A DNA stretch of 64,000 bases from Bacteriovorax sp. (GCA_018060625.1 JAGOVS010000001.1:1-64000), one strand, 5' to 3'; shown: positions 1-9,635, counted from the first letter of the stretch. The notes: generated by a model from the sequence alone, not told the origin. Translations and numbers: made by a program.

Positions 1-1
1 T

Positions 2-181
2 TATTTACAATACTGGCAACAGCGCTGGAAAAACAAAATAATTACAAAAAAGAAAATGACTGATTCTACTTCCCCTCATGGTGTATTTGACTATGAAATG
101 ATGTGCAAAGAGGAGAATACGATTATTGTTTATAGTAATGAAAATGGACTGGTCAAAAGAGTGGTTCAATATGAAAAATAA
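2..181 (+). CDS. C-terminal end of an unknown protein (5' part outside window)
   Basis: An open frame runs from the left edge to a TAA at 179-181 and gives 59 residues ending in VQYEK. Its stop overlaps the ATG of the next gene (171), the arrangement usual for coupled operon genes, which is the main reason to believe it. The visible part is polar, with an acidic stretch and two cysteine-free beta-like segments. No family is recognised. An opposing frame covers the same bases but has no better support. Confidence 0.5.
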   Translation, partial: YLQYWQQRWKNKIITKKKMTDSTSPHGVFDYEMMCKEENTIIVYSNENGLVKRVVQYEK

Positions 182-2765
182 ATATTGGTTCATGATTGGA
201 ATTTTTCTATTGTGCTTTTCATGTAATAAAAAAATAACTCTTTCACAAAAAGGGGAATTTAAAAAAATTGAAAAAATGTTAAACCCTGAAAAGGCTCAAG
301 TGAAAGGGCGCAGAGTAGCAGAATCTAGTGCCGGGGTGTGTTTTTCGGATCAATTAACCGAGGAGAGAATTCTCGAGGAAATAAGGAGGTTGGAGAAAAA
401 CAATGTCATTGGTTCTAAGATGATTATCGGTGGCATGGACTTGAGTAAGTTTCCGGCCTCTCAAGCAAATTACTTAGAGAGAAAAAGAGAATGGATTAAT
501 ACCCAAGACCTGGATTTAAAAAATTGCACTGACGTAAAATGCGTATTCAATAAAATGTACCCACTCTCAAATGGTGTAGAAGGTTATTTGTATTATTATT
601 TTTATCTCAAGATGGGGTATGCCCTCTCTTCGGTAAATGTGATTCCTGACGTCGATCTTTCAGGGACGACTTATCAAGACGTTCTGTTTTCTCAAGACGA
701 GCTCGTTAGTTTTTACTTTTTGTCCAAGATACTTCCCTCAAGTTTTCAAAGGCTCCCGACACTGGCGAGAATTCATAGAATGCCCAGAAATACTCATCTC
801 CCCTCTTATCCAAAGGCCTGCGGCTTGGCCGGAGGACCGTTTAATAAAGGTTTTATCATTATGTTGGATGACTGCCTTAAGCGCCATCCAGGAACGGCAT
901 CGGGACCATTTTTCCCAACATTCACACATGAACTTTCTCATCATCTAGATAACGTACTGGTTAATAATATATATGGATTTAGTGAGACGCCAGCATGGCT
1001 TAATTTTAGCGGATGGGTACGTAAGGAGAATTTTAATACCTCAACGAATAAAATCACTCTGGAGTGGGTACTTAAGAATTCAAGTGCTGAAACTCAAGCA
1101 GACGATGGATTTACAAGTGAATATGCAAAGACAAATCCAGGAGAGGATTTTGCTGATTCTATTGGGTATTTTCGATTTAATGCGAATATCATGCAAAAGA
1201 ATTCTCCTAAGAAATTTGAATGGATTTCAAAAAATGTTTTCAATGGCAGAACCTTTACAGACGAAGGATTAAGCCTAACTTATGAAGAGAGACTGCGGGC
1301 GAGCATTATTAATGGCCTCCCTCAGGTTATTGATAGTTGCGTAAATAACAAAAAAAATTACACATTAAGTTTAGAGAGCAAGGTTTTAAGAGAGTATAAA
1401 GATTTTGATCCAGAGATGGTAGAATGTATCTTTGGGGGAATTGAACAATCCTTTTCACATGAAATTGCGAATTTGAGATCTGAAGAATTAGAGGCATGCG
1501 ATTTTTTGGGATCAAATGAAAGCGTTTTGAAGAATCAAGTCATGCAAGGAATAGATGAATTTATAAAGAAAGATCTTAAGAAAAATTCAAAGATCGAAAA
1601 GCAATTACAGATCCTAGCTGAATTTATTTCAACTTTAAATGAAGAACTAGATCCCAGAGAAGTGTTGGTAACATGTTTAGGGAGCAAGTCTCCCAGCGAG
1701 TGCTTTGCTCAGAAACTTGAAAAAGATATTGATGATATTGCTTCTGGTTTTGATCAAGACATTCCTCATCAGGTTAAGATCGTCAAAGAGGGTTATCAAA
1801 AAGAAAATAACTATTCGCTGGTTCAGGCAAGAGTTGTCGGGCTTTTTAATCAAATTTTCTCAAGTAGTGAAGTTAAATTTAAAGAAGAAGCAAAACGTCG
1901 GTGGAATCTTTGTTATATCAAGGCACCCGAAGTAGAAGTGAGTATAGAAGAAGACATTCTACTTTACCCTTATAATGGGGGTGTTCAATACATTAAAAGC
2001 TCACTTTTAAATTGTCTCAATCGTTCTGCATTGGAAGATCTTCATGCAATATTGGATAAAGTAGGTCTTAAGTTAAGTGTTGCAATTTCAAGCAAGGAAA
2101 CAAAGAATTTTATTTTAAATCTTTACATGAACAATTTTACCTCTACCCTTCAAAAATTGATTGAAATAGCAGCACAGGAAGAGGAGAAGAAGGTCCAGGA
2201 GTTACAAGTTGGTATCAAGCAAAAAGTTGAGAGTGATTTGCTTGAGAATACTGAATGGATTGAAAATGCTCTCTTTGAAGACGTTGTTATGACAGCTTGT
2301 TCAAGTAAGGCAGAGCAGACCATTAAAAATGAGCTTAATTCGAATTTCTTGAATGCGGTTTCACTGATTAAGTTTCACACATTCAATGAGGCTTCTTGGC
2401 AAAATCAGATTTGTGAAAATGTGTTGAAGTCTTCTCAAGTTAGGAGTGCTCTTGTTAGAAACCAAGTTAAAAAAATTGATGAGGCCCTGCCACACCTAAA
2501 GGATTTGCTCCTGACTAATACTCAAGAGGATGCTGAAAGATGCAGAAAAAAATTCACCAGCAAGATGATGAGAAAAATGCGCAATTTATGTCTAACAAAT
2601 ACAATAAAGTGGAATGAGATTGTAGAGAGAACGCTTTTGCAATGGATGAATAGTGAGCAGTTGGAAAATATTCCAGAAGCAAAACAGACTGGTCTGATTT
2701 CACTTAAAAAAGATAAGGTCGCCCTGCAGGAGGAGGCCCTTAAGAAAATGAATCAGATACCTTGA
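171..2765 (+). CDS. Large lipoprotein with HExxH zinc-metallopeptidase motif
   Basis: The protein has 864 residues from the ATG at 171. This start is preferred over a TTG at 126 because it places a signal peptide directly at the N-terminus, ending in a lipobox-like LCFSC, so the protein should be lipid-anchored. A zinc-binding motif HELSH lies at about residues 253-257. About 110 residues later an EDFADSIGYF segment could supply the third ligand, as in lethal-factor/Zmp1-like gluzincins. The remaining roughly 500 residues are charged, mostly helical-looking, with scattered cysteines, and match nothing I recognise. The protease assignment rests on the motif and its spacing; substrate is unknown. 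In a predator an exported protease could act on prey or on its own envelope, but that is inference. The gene overlaps the end of the preceding frame. Confidence 0.7.
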   Translation: MKNKYWFMIGIFLLCFSCNKKITLSQKGEFKKIEKMLNPEKAQVKGRRVAESSAGVCFSDQLTEERILEEIRRLEKNNVIGSKMIIGGMDLSKFPASQANYLERKREWINTQDLDLKNCTDVKCVFNKMYPLSNGVEGYLYYYFYLKMGYALSSVNVIPDVDLSGTTYQDVLFSQDELVSFYFLSKILPSSFQRLPTLARIHRMPRNTHLPSYPKACGLAGGPFNKGFIIMLDDCLKRHPGTASGPFFPTFTHELSHHLDNVLVNNIYGFSETPAWLNFSGWVRKENFNTSTNKITLEWVLKNSSAETQADDGFTSEYAKTNPGEDFADSIGYFRFNANIMQKNSPKKFEWISKNVFNGRTFTDEGLSLTYEERLRASIINGLPQVIDSCVNNKKNYTLSLESKVLREYKDFDPEMVECIFGGIEQSFSHEIANLRSEELEACDFLGSNESVLKNQVMQGIDEFIKKDLKKNSKIEKQLQILAEFISTLNEELDPREVLVTCLGSKSPSECFAQKLEKDIDDIASGFDQDIPHQVKIVKEGYQKENNYSLVQARVVGLFNQIFSSSEVKFKEEAKRRWNLCYIKAPEVEVSIEEDILLYPYNGGVQYIKSSLLNCLNRSALEDLHAILDKVGLKLSVAISSKETKNFILNLYMNNFTSTLQKLIEIAAQEEEKKVQELQVGIKQKVESDLLENTEWIENALFEDVVMTACSSKAEQTIKNELNSNFLNAVSLIKFHTFNEASWQNQICENVLKSSQVRSALVRNQVKKIDEALPHLKDLLLTNTQEDAERCRKKFTSKMMRKMRNLCLTNTIKWNEIVERTLLQWMNSEQLENIPEAKQTGLISLKKDKVALQEEALKKMNQIP

Positions 2766-2974
2766 TTGGGCCAATTGAGGTGGGAATGTCTTGTAATCGC
2801 GAGAATTTCGCCTCTTTTTTACACATAGGGCTAGTCAGCATGGGTTTTTTGTCGTACAAGGACGAATCATATTAAAGGAATCTTTCCGAGTCATTGCTTT
2901 TTTTGCGTTATAAATGTTGCGGTTTTCATTTAGAGCAAGGTGCGAGGTGAGACCCACATTCAACGGAGTAAAGA

Positions 2975-4756
2975 GTGACATTTCAAGAATTGCCACTACG
3001 AGAGTCATTGCTTAAAGCAATAACTGAAAGAGGGTACGTAGACCCAACAGAGATCCAACAACAAGCTATCCCGGCCCTTGCCACTACAGACACAGACTTT
3101 GTAGGACAGGCCCAAACAGGAACTGGAAAAACGGCGGCGTTCGTTCTTCCGCTTCTTCACAAAATTGATTCAACTTCTCGCGATGTACAGGCTTTAATTT
3201 TGACACCAACTCGCGAACTGGCCAATCAAATTAATGACGAAATTAAAAAATTCTCAATTTACGAAAAGATCAAAACTCTACCTGTTTATGGTGGTGTTTC
3301 TCTTGAAGGACAAGTTCGCGGTCTTCGCAAAGATCGTCCCCAAATCGTTGTCGGAACTCCAGGGAGAGTTCTCGATCTTATCGATCGTGGTGTTCTTATT
3401 TTAGATAATGCCAAATTTGCTATTTTGGATGAAGCTGATGAAATGCTTGATATGGGATTCATCGATGACGTCAAAACGATTCTTTCAAACCTTGGAGAAT
3501 CAAAGAAGACTTGGATGTTTTCGGCAACGATGCCAGCACCTATCCTTTCATTGATTAAGACATATTTAAAAGATCCATTAGTTGTTAAAGTTCAAAAGAA
3601 AACATTATCAAATGAATCAATTGATCAAAAACACTATGTTGTTCGTCACTCTCAAATGAGCGAAGCTGTTTGCCGTATTCTTGACTCACTTGAAGACTAC
3701 TACGGTATGATTTTCTGTAGAACAAAAGTTGATGCAAAAACGTTAGCAGATGAACTCAATGCTCGTGGATACCCATCAGATTCTATGCATGGGGATATGT
3801 CTCAACAACAACGTGACATAACGATGAGAAATTTCAAGCAGAAAAAAATTAAAATGCTTGTTTGTACAGACGTTGCTGCTCGCGGGATTGATGTTGATAA
3901 TTTATCTCACGTTATTAATTATGGGCTTCCTCAAGATATAGAGTCTTACGTTCACCGAATCGGAAGAACTGGTAGAGCTGGTATGACTGGAGTGGCAATC
4001 ACTTTAGTTGAGCCAAGTGAGCGCTACAGACTTCGAATGGTAGAGAATAATACAAAGGCCCGCATTGTTCAGGCCATTCTCCCAACACCAAAAGAATTAA
4101 AGCAGGTACTCGTTCGTAAAGAGCTTAAGAAATTTGATACTCTTATTGAAAATCTTGAGAATTTAGAATCGGATGAAGTGTTTGCAGAAAAATTTGAAAC
4201 GATGGAAAAAGCAGATCTTTTAAAAGTGATGTACAACCATTTATTTAAATCACAAATTTCTCGGTATGACTCAGCTCCTTCGTTAGAAATCGCTGAACAA
4301 CGTCGTCCAGACAGTAGAGACCCAAGAGCGACTTCTTCTAGGGACCAAGCACCTCAAGGTCGCGCAAACCACAGTGGGAATATGAGATTTTTCGTTAATA
4401 TCGGAAAAGATCATGGTTTAACACTTAAAAGTCTCTTAGGATCAATTGCTGGAATGGTTAATGTTGATGAACGCATGATTCGCAATGTTGATATGAAAGA
4501 AACTTTTTCTTTCCTTGAAGTTCCTGAAAATTTTGGGGACGCATTGTTAAAAGTGGCCGGTCCTATGATCAATGAGCGCAGTGTCCGTTTTGAATTAACT
4601 CGCTCAGCGCCAATGAGTAGACCAAGTTATGGTGGTGGAGATCGCGATCGTCGTCCAAGTTTCCGTGGCCGCTCTGGTGGTGGGGGAAACAGTTATTCAT
4701 CTGATCGAGGGTCAAGATCAGATCGATCTACTTCAGAAAGATCGTTTCGCTCTTAA
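2975..4756 (+). CDS. deaD: DEAD-box ATP-dependent RNA helicase with DbpA-type RNA-binding domain
   Basis: This is an RNA helicase of the DeaD/CsdA type, acting in ribosome assembly, RNA decay or cold adaptation. It starts at a GTG (2975) with GGAG about 6 bases upstream. Seen in order: Q-motif region, Walker A AQTGTGKT at about residues 46-53, PTRELA at 78-83, DEAD at 152-155, SAT motif, then the helicase C-terminal domain with the HRIGRTGRAG motif. A DbpA-like RNA-binding domain follows at about 468-545, and then a Gly/Arg/Ser-rich tail typical of RNA-binding C-termini. The 593 residues are normal for the family. It is transcribed alone, with a 209-base upstream region and a strong terminator behind it. 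Confidence 0.93.
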   Translation: MTFQELPLRESLLKAITERGYVDPTEIQQQAIPALATTDTDFVGQAQTGTGKTAAFVLPLLHKIDSTSRDVQALILTPTRELANQINDEIKKFSIYEKIKTLPVYGGVSLEGQVRGLRKDRPQIVVGTPGRVLDLIDRGVLILDNAKFAILDEADEMLDMGFIDDVKTILSNLGESKKTWMFSATMPAPILSLIKTYLKDPLVVKVQKKTLSNESIDQKHYVVRHSQMSEAVCRILDSLEDYYGMIFCRTKVDAKTLADELNARGYPSDSMHGDMSQQQRDITMRNFKQKKIKMLVCTDVAARGIDVDNLSHVINYGLPQDIESYVHRIGRTGRAGMTGVAITLVEPSERYRLRMVENNTKARIVQAILPTPKELKQVLVRKELKKFDTLIENLENLESDEVFAEKFETMEKADLLKVMYNHLFKSQISRYDSAPSLEIAEQRRPDSRDPRATSSRDQAPQGRANHSGNMRFFVNIGKDHGLTLKSLLGSIAGMVNVDERMIRNVDMKETFSFLEVPENFGDALLKVAGPMINERSVRFELTRSAPMSRPSYGGGDRDRRPSFRGRSGGGGNSYSSDRGSRSDRSTSERSFRS

Positions 4757-4786
4757 GAAAATTTCATTATACTAGTTTTCATAGAA

Positions 4787-4812
4787 GGCGCTCTTAAAGA
4801 GCGCCTTTTTAT
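4787..4812 (+). terminator. Rho-independent terminator after the RNA helicase gene
   Basis: GGCGCTC (4787-4793) pairs with GAGCGCC (4799-4805) around a TTAAA loop, followed by a T-rich run. It lies 30 bases after the helicase stop codon and before the MurG-like gene. Confidence 0.9.
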
Positions 4813-4833
4813 TTTATTCAAGGATGACTAATT

Positions 4834-5895
4834 ATGAAAACGTTAATTTTTACTGGTGGCGGAAGTGGTGGACACGTTATGCCAGCTCTTACGATTTTAA
4901 AAAAAATCAATGCAAATCACCAGTATGATGTCCATTACATCGGTGGCATTAAAAGTATTGAACGTGAACTTGTTCGGGATTATAAGCTCACGTATCATCC
5001 AATCCATACAGGAAAACTCAGACGTTATTTATCAGTAGAAAATTTTAAAGACACCATGAGGGTTTTTCTGGGTCTTGTTGATTCATTTAAGGTTCTGTGG
5101 TTATTTAAAAGAAAAAACACCCTTCTTTTTTCTACGGGGGGATTTGTTTCTGTTCCAGTTGTTATTGCGGCCAAACTTCAGGGAAAAAAAGTTTTTATCC
5201 ACGAACAAACAAGCAGGGTTGGACTTGCTAATAAAATTTGCTCTTTATTTGCAGATAAAATATTCATTAGCTTTGAGGATTCATTTAAATATTTTGATGA
5301 AACAAAAACTTTTTTTTCGGGTTATCCCCTTCGAGAGGAGTGTTATCTAGATCACATTCAACCAGTCGTCATAAATGGAAGGAATCTAAATACAGAGACT
5401 ATGCCCATTTTATTTGTGACAGGAGGAGGAAATGGAGCGCAGTTAATTAATAAATTGATTGAAAAAAATTTTAAAGAATTAACGGAGAAGTATCTTATTG
5501 TTCATCAAATCGGGAAGAATTTTTTAAATGAATACTCCCATTTGAAACATCCTCATTACATCCCTCTTCCCTTTGTTGGTCCTGAAATGATTGATCTTTT
5601 TAAATTGGCCACCGTCACGGTTTCGCGTTCAGGGGCCGGAACGGTGTGTGAGTTAATTGCAGTTGGAAAAAAATCTCTTTTTATTCCTCTTAGAATTGCT
5701 CAAAAAAATGAACAATTTTTTAATGCTCTTGAGGCCCATAAAAAATTAGGTTCTCTTATTATTGAAGAAAAAGAGCTGACAGATGAAGCTTTTTTAGAAG
5801 CTTTAAAGGAAATTGGATTTAATAATCCAATCAAAAGGTTAAAAACCCCAAATGGTCTTGATTATCTCGTTAAAGAAATTGAGGGAAATATTTAA
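4834..5895 (+). CDS. murG: MurG-like UDP-GlcNAc glycosyltransferase
   Basis: The protein has 353 residues, the usual MurG length. MurG transfers GlcNAc from UDP-GlcNAc to lipid I on the inner face of the membrane, making lipid II. The N-terminal glycine loop reads GGGSGGHVMPA (residues 8-18), close to the family's GGTGGH. The C-terminal half carries the nucleotide-sugar region SRSGAGTVCEL and a downstream P...Q.N segment as in MurG. It stands alone rather than in a division/cell-wall cluster, and the glycine loop is not fully canonical. A MurG paralogue or another GT28 enzyme is therefore possible. Its stop overlaps the opposing CBS gene by four bases. Confidence 0.75.
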   Translation: MKTLIFTGGGSGGHVMPALTILKKINANHQYDVHYIGGIKSIERELVRDYKLTYHPIHTGKLRRYLSVENFKDTMRVFLGLVDSFKVLWLFKRKNTLLFSTGGFVSVPVVIAAKLQGKKVFIHEQTSRVGLANKICSLFADKIFISFEDSFKYFDETKTFFSGYPLREECYLDHIQPVVINGRNLNTETMPILFVTGGGNGAQLINKLIEKNFKELTEKYLIVHQIGKNFLNEYSHLKHPHYIPLPFVGPEMIDLFKLATVTVSRSGAGTVCELIAVGKKSLFIPLRIAQKNEQFFNALEAHKKLGSLIIEEKELTDEAFLEALKEIGFNNPIKRLKTPNGLDYLVKEIEGNI

Positions 5896-6332
5896 GAGAC
5901 TTTCTCACTATTTTCGGCAATAAAATTGAGCACATCAATTCTGGCCACGATGCCTTGGAGATAATTATCTTTATCCACGACGGGCATCCATTTGAGTTTT
6001 TTCTTGTACAGATTAATGAGAACTTCTTTTAAGGTTGTTTCAGGAAGAACAGAAATGACATTTGTGTTGAACTCAATAGGACTCATGAGTGATTTAGATG
6101 CGGCCTGAATAAGAAGGTCATATTCAGAAATAATTCCGATAACAATATTTCGATGATCGACGACAGGAGCTCCACTAATATGATTAATTCGAAATGCATC
6201 GATGGTGCTTTTAAGAGTGTAATTATCGCGAAGACTGATTACATAGTGATTCATAAATCGAATGACAGGTGCATCTGAAAGTTTCGCAGCGTTTGATTTG
6301 TTGAGAATTTCTTTGTGATTAATATGTGTCAT
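5892..6332 (-). CDS. Tandem CBS-domain protein
   Basis: This 146-residue protein is almost entirely two CBS domains (about residues 20-75 and 82-140). Each has the typical APVVD and MPVVDKDN strand followed by a G-I-V/I-[SA] segment. CBS pairs bind adenosine nucleotides and act as energy or redox sensors or as regulatory partners. There is no catalytic domain and no signal peptide, so it is cytoplasmic. Its start overlaps the stop of the response-regulator gene by one base, so the two should be co-translated. That suggests a signalling role, but the partner is unknown. Confidence 0.85.
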   Translation of the reverse strand: MTHINHKEILNKSNAAKLSDAPVIRFMNHYVISLRDNYTLKSTIDAFRINHISGAPVVDHRNIVIGIISEYDLLIQAASKSLMSPIEFNTNVISVLPETTLKEVLINLYKKKLKWMPVVDKDNYLQGIVARIDVLNFIAENSEKVS

Positions 6333-7009
6333 TAGCCTATTCTCAAAATGTAGCCACGAGATTTTATCGTTTTAATATAACGAGAAAATGGCATTAGTTT
6401 TTTTCTTAAGTTTGATAAGTGTGTATCGATGTTCTGGTTTTGGACATGTACATTTGGCCAAAGTAGATTAGTGATATAGTCTCTACTGAATACTTTGTTT
6501 GGATTTTTGGCCAATAAGTGAATGAGTTTAAATTCAATAGGAGTCAGTTGGATTTTTTCATCATTGATTTCGGCCATTTGCATATCACAATAAAGCTTGA
6601 ACCCATCAAAGGTTAAAATATTCTCAGCATTGTTTGAACTAGGTTTAATCGTAATTTTATTCTTAATTCGGGCAACGAGTTCGCGAAGAGAAACTGGTTT
6701 AACAATAAAATCATCTGCCCCTAAGTTGAGTCCTCGAATAAGTGATTCTTCAGAAGGATCACCGCTTAAGAAGATAACAGGAAGATCTGGGTGAGTTCCT
6801 TTAAATTTTTGGTAAAGTTCAAATCCATTTATTGTGGGCATATGCAGATCGAGAAGGACTAAGTCTGTTTGCGTTTTTCCAAGAAAAGTAATGAGATCCA
6901 GAGGATTTTGGATGAGTTCAAGATTAAATGTAGACGATAAAAGTTCATTGTAACTTTTTAAGTTATCCCTAACATCGTCTACAATTGTAATATGCATTTT
7001 CCGATCCAT
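6332..7009 (-). CDS. OmpR/PhoB-family response regulator
   Basis: A 226-residue DNA-binding response regulator. The receiver domain (about 5-118) has the acidic pair DD at 11-12, phospho-acceptor D54 in LLDLHMP, and the conserved lysine in FIVKPVS. The winged-helix output domain covers about 130-225. I chose the ATG at 7009, which has AAGGA about 7 bases upstream. A longer frame to 7057 would run through the -10 box of the promoter at 7037-7064. No histidine kinase is adjacent; the nearest one in the window is at 39.8 kb. It is co-transcribed with the CBS protein. Confidence 0.9.
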   Translation of the reverse strand: MDRKMHITIVDDVRDNLKSYNELLSSTFNLELIQNPLDLITFLGKTQTDLVLLDLHMPTINGFELYQKFKGTHPDLPVIFLSGDPSEESLIRGLNLGADDFIVKPVSLRELVARIKNKITIKPSSNNAENILTFDGFKLYCDMQMAEINDEKIQLTPIEFKLIHLLAKNPNKVFSRDYITNLLWPNVHVQNQNIDTHLSNLRKKLMPFSRYIKTIKSRGYILRIG

Positions 7010-7036
7010 AATTATTCCTTTAACTGTTAGTAAGAA

Positions 7037-7064
7037 ATTATAAACGAGAAGTAGCACTTATCAA
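7037..7064 (-). promoter_or_regulatory. Sigma-70 promoter for response regulator-CBS operon
   Basis: Read on the minus strand, TTGATA (7059-7064) and a perfect TATAAT (7037-7042) are separated by 16 bases. They lie 28 bases upstream of the ATG at 7009. Confidence 0.7.
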
Positions 7065-7208
7065 TTTAGTCTATGAAAATTGCTAAGATCTTTAGATACT
7101 TAGTACAACATGTTGATTTTACAATTGACTTGGAAAAATAAAAAGGACCAATGCGTCATGGGGCCAAGGAGATTGCCCTTGTAGGTCAGGGGGATGATTT
7201 TTTAAGAC

Positions 7209-7754
7209 TTAAAGTCCAAGTAATCCTGATTTAAGTTCTTTATCTCGAGGATTGGTAAACCAAATATTGAGAAGGGCCTTTGAAAAGTCAGCTCCAATAA
7301 TTTTTTCATGGGGCTTACCCTTTGCGTTTAAGAGAACACCATCATTTAAAAAAGTAATAATGAATTGATCTCCTTTAACGACGTCCTCAACTTGCGAATT
7401 GAATTTTTCTAGTTGTATTTTGAAGTTCTCTGCATTTTTGTTAGCAGTTTCGATGCCCTCAGTAAAAGCTTCTCTTAATTTTTTAGCATCAACTTCACGA
7501 ACAAAGTGCATAATGACTTGTTTGGGTGAAGTTGATGTTAAAAATGAGCTGGGCTCTTTGCTTTTGGCTTCAAGATAAAGGGCCCCATAATAAACTTTTA
7601 TATTTAAGAAAGTCGCTTTTCTTATTCCAATACCATTGAGAATAAGATCAACTCCAGCAACATTGATTTTATCAGCGAAGCTAATACCATCAAGTGTTGC
7701 TGCAGAAAGATTAAGCGAAGCTGTTAATAAAAGAATGCTTAAAAGCCCTTTCAT
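7209..7754 (-). CDS. Secreted chalcone-isomerase-like protein
   Basis: The protein has 181 residues with a cleavable signal peptide (about 1-18, ending LSAA). The mature part matches the bacterial chalcone-isomerase-like family. It opens with a segment GVDLILNGIGIRKATF, then IKVYYGALYLE, and later a conserved MHFVREVDAKK stretch. Bacterial members are periplasmic and mostly of unknown function, probably binding hydrophobic ligands rather than isomerising chalcone. It follows typA with five bases between the genes, so co-transcription is likely. Confidence 0.8.
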   Translation of the reverse strand: MKGLLSILLLTASLNLSAATLDGISFADKINVAGVDLILNGIGIRKATFLNIKVYYGALYLEAKSKEPSSFLTSTSPKQVIMHFVREVDAKKLREAFTEGIETANKNAENFKIQLEKFNSQVEDVVKGDQFIITFLNDGVLLNAKGKPHEKIIGADFSKALLNIWFTNPRDKELKSGLLGL

Positions 7755-7759
7755 GTCTT

Positions 7760-9595
7760 TTATCCTTTTCTCACGACGGAACGTTTGTTTCCAGCAAGTT
7801 CTTTTTTTCTAATGCGGATTGAAAGTGGAGTGATCTCTACCCATTCATCGTTATCGATCCAATCTAGGGCCCATTCAAGTGTACGGTTAACAATTGGAGG
7901 GAGAATTGGTTGTTCATCTTTTCCAGCTGTACGAACTGAAGTTAAGTGTTTTTCACGAACACAATTTAAAATAAGATCGTTTGGACGAGTCGCTTCCCCG
8001 ATGACCATCCCTTCGTAAGTCATCTCTCCTGGTTTAACAAATTGTTTTCCAGATGAAAGAAGATTGTAAAGAGCATAAGGAGTCATCTTCCCAGCTCTGT
8101 CTGAAACAAGGGCACCATTTTGTCTTCCTAGCATTTCGCCAGTGAATGGTCGGTATCCCATAAACTCAGAAGACATAAGTCCTGCTCCACGAGTATCAGT
8201 TAAGAAAATACCACGGTAACCAATGAGTCCACGAGAAGGAATAATGAAGACCATACGAGTTCTTGCTTCTCCAAGTGGCATCATGTTTTCCATGATTCCT
8301 TTTCTTGTAGAAAGACGCTCAGTGATTGCACCTGTCGATTCGTTTGGAATATCTAGAACGACTTTTTCAAATGGCTCTAGCTTTGTTCCATCTTCAGCGT
8401 ATTGAAAAAGAACTTGCGGGCGGCCAACCATTAACTCGAATCCTTTACGACGAAGTTGTTCGAATACGATAGCTAGTTGAAGTTCTCCACGGCCTTTAAG
8501 GATGAATACTTTTGGATCATCTGTTCCTTCGTATTGAAGGGCAACGTTCGTTTTAATTGAGTCTTGTAAAAATTCTTCAAGTTTTCTACTTGTTAAATAT
8601 TCACCTTCTTGTCCTGACATTGGAGAAGTTGAAACAGAAACTTGCACCCCAACAGTAGGAGGTTCAACAGTAATACGTGGAAGTGGTTCGATATTGCTTG
8701 TAGAGACGATAGTATCTCCAATTTTAGCGTTATCAATACCAGCAACGATAACAATTTCACCCGCATCAGCATTTTCTACTTCTGTAATAGCTAGAGCAGA
8801 AAATTCTTGGATGGCCGTAATTTTAGAAGTTTTATTTTTCTTATCCACATCACAAAGTGTGTAGTTTCCACCTTTTTTGATAGATCCTCTTTGGATTCGA
8901 CCGATAGCGAGAGGTCCCAGGTAAGGTGAGTATGAAAGGTTTGTGACTAGTAGTTGAAGATCTGGTCCTTCAGAAACTCTTGGTTGCGGGAAGAAATCAG
9001 AAACCATTAAGTCTAGAATTGGATTGATGTCTGTTCTTACAACTTTCGGATCGTGAGTTGCCCAACCAGCTCGTGCTGATGAATAAACAATAGGGATATC
9101 TAAATCGAAATCTTCTATATTAAGCATTGAAGCTAGTTCTAAGAATAGTTCTTCGATATCGTGCTTAACTTCTTCGATACGTTCGTCAGGTCTATCAATT
9201 TTATTGATAACAACAGCGATTTTTAATCTTTGCTCCATTGCTTTTGTAAGTACGAAACGAGTTTGAGGAAGTGGTCCTTCTGAAGCATCTACGAGAAGTA
9301 AAATACCATCAACCATCATAAGCGATCTTTCAACTTCACCACCGAAGTCGGCGTGGCCTGGAGTATCGAGAAGATTAATTTTTGTATCTTTCCAAACGAA
9401 GGCACAGTTTTTTGCTGTGATTGTGATTCCGCGCTCTTTTTCAATTTCCCCAGAGTCCATTACTCTGTCTGTCATCTCAGCGCGAGCTTCGAAAGTTCCA
9501 GATTGTCTTAAGAGACAATCTACAAGAGTTGTTTTTCCATGGTCAACGTGAGCGACGACCGCGATGTTTTTAAGGTGACTATAAGGCTTAGACAT
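7760..9595 (-). CDS. typA: Translational GTPase TypA/BipA
   Basis: This ribosome-binding GTPase helps 50S assembly and stress adaptation. The start is the ATG at 9595, with AAGGA 9 bases upstream; a TTG two codons earlier is less likely. At 611 residues it has the family's normal length. The G domain shows AHVDHGKTTL (G1), RGITI in the switch I region, DTPGHADF (G3) and NKIDRPD (G4). The elongation-factor-like beta domains and the TypA-specific C-terminal domain follow. It is divergently arranged from the ABC-F gene. Confidence 0.96.
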   Translation of the reverse strand: MSKPYSHLKNIAVVAHVDHGKTTLVDCLLRQSGTFEARAEMTDRVMDSGEIEKERGITITAKNCAFVWKDTKINLLDTPGHADFGGEVERSLMMVDGILLLVDASEGPLPQTRFVLTKAMEQRLKIAVVINKIDRPDERIEEVKHDIEELFLELASMLNIEDFDLDIPIVYSSARAGWATHDPKVVRTDINPILDLMVSDFFPQPRVSEGPDLQLLVTNLSYSPYLGPLAIGRIQRGSIKKGGNYTLCDVDKKNKTSKITAIQEFSALAITEVENADAGEIVIVAGIDNAKIGDTIVSTSNIEPLPRITVEPPTVGVQVSVSTSPMSGQEGEYLTSRKLEEFLQDSIKTNVALQYEGTDDPKVFILKGRGELQLAIVFEQLRRKGFELMVGRPQVLFQYAEDGTKLEPFEKVVLDIPNESTGAITERLSTRKGIMENMMPLGEARTRMVFIIPSRGLIGYRGIFLTDTRGAGLMSSEFMGYRPFTGEMLGRQNGALVSDRAGKMTPYALYNLLSSGKQFVKPGEMTYEGMVIGEATRPNDLILNCVREKHLTSVRTAGKDEQPILPPIVNRTLEWALDWIDNDEWVEITPLSIRIRKKELAGNKRSVVRKG

Positions 9596-9607
9596 GGGCA
9601 AATTTCC

Positions 9608-9635
9608 TTTGTTCTAGGTGATCAAAATTTATAAT
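9608..9635 (+). promoter_or_regulatory. Possible sigma-70 promoter for ABC-F gene
   Basis: A perfect TATAAT (9630-9635) is preceded, after 16 bases, by TTTGTT (9608-9613), a weak -35. It sits in the 88-base divergent gap between typA and the ABC-F gene, 48 bases before the latter's ATG. Confidence 0.35.

Noticed and set aside
5-193. Open frame of 62 codons on the minus strand at the left edge
   Set aside because: It lies opposite a plus-strand frame whose stop overlaps the next start, and has no ribosome site or family match.
2799-2820. Weak hairpin GCGA/TCGC followed by CTCTTTTTT after the metalloprotease gene
   Set aside because: A four-base stem is too short to name as a terminator with confidence.
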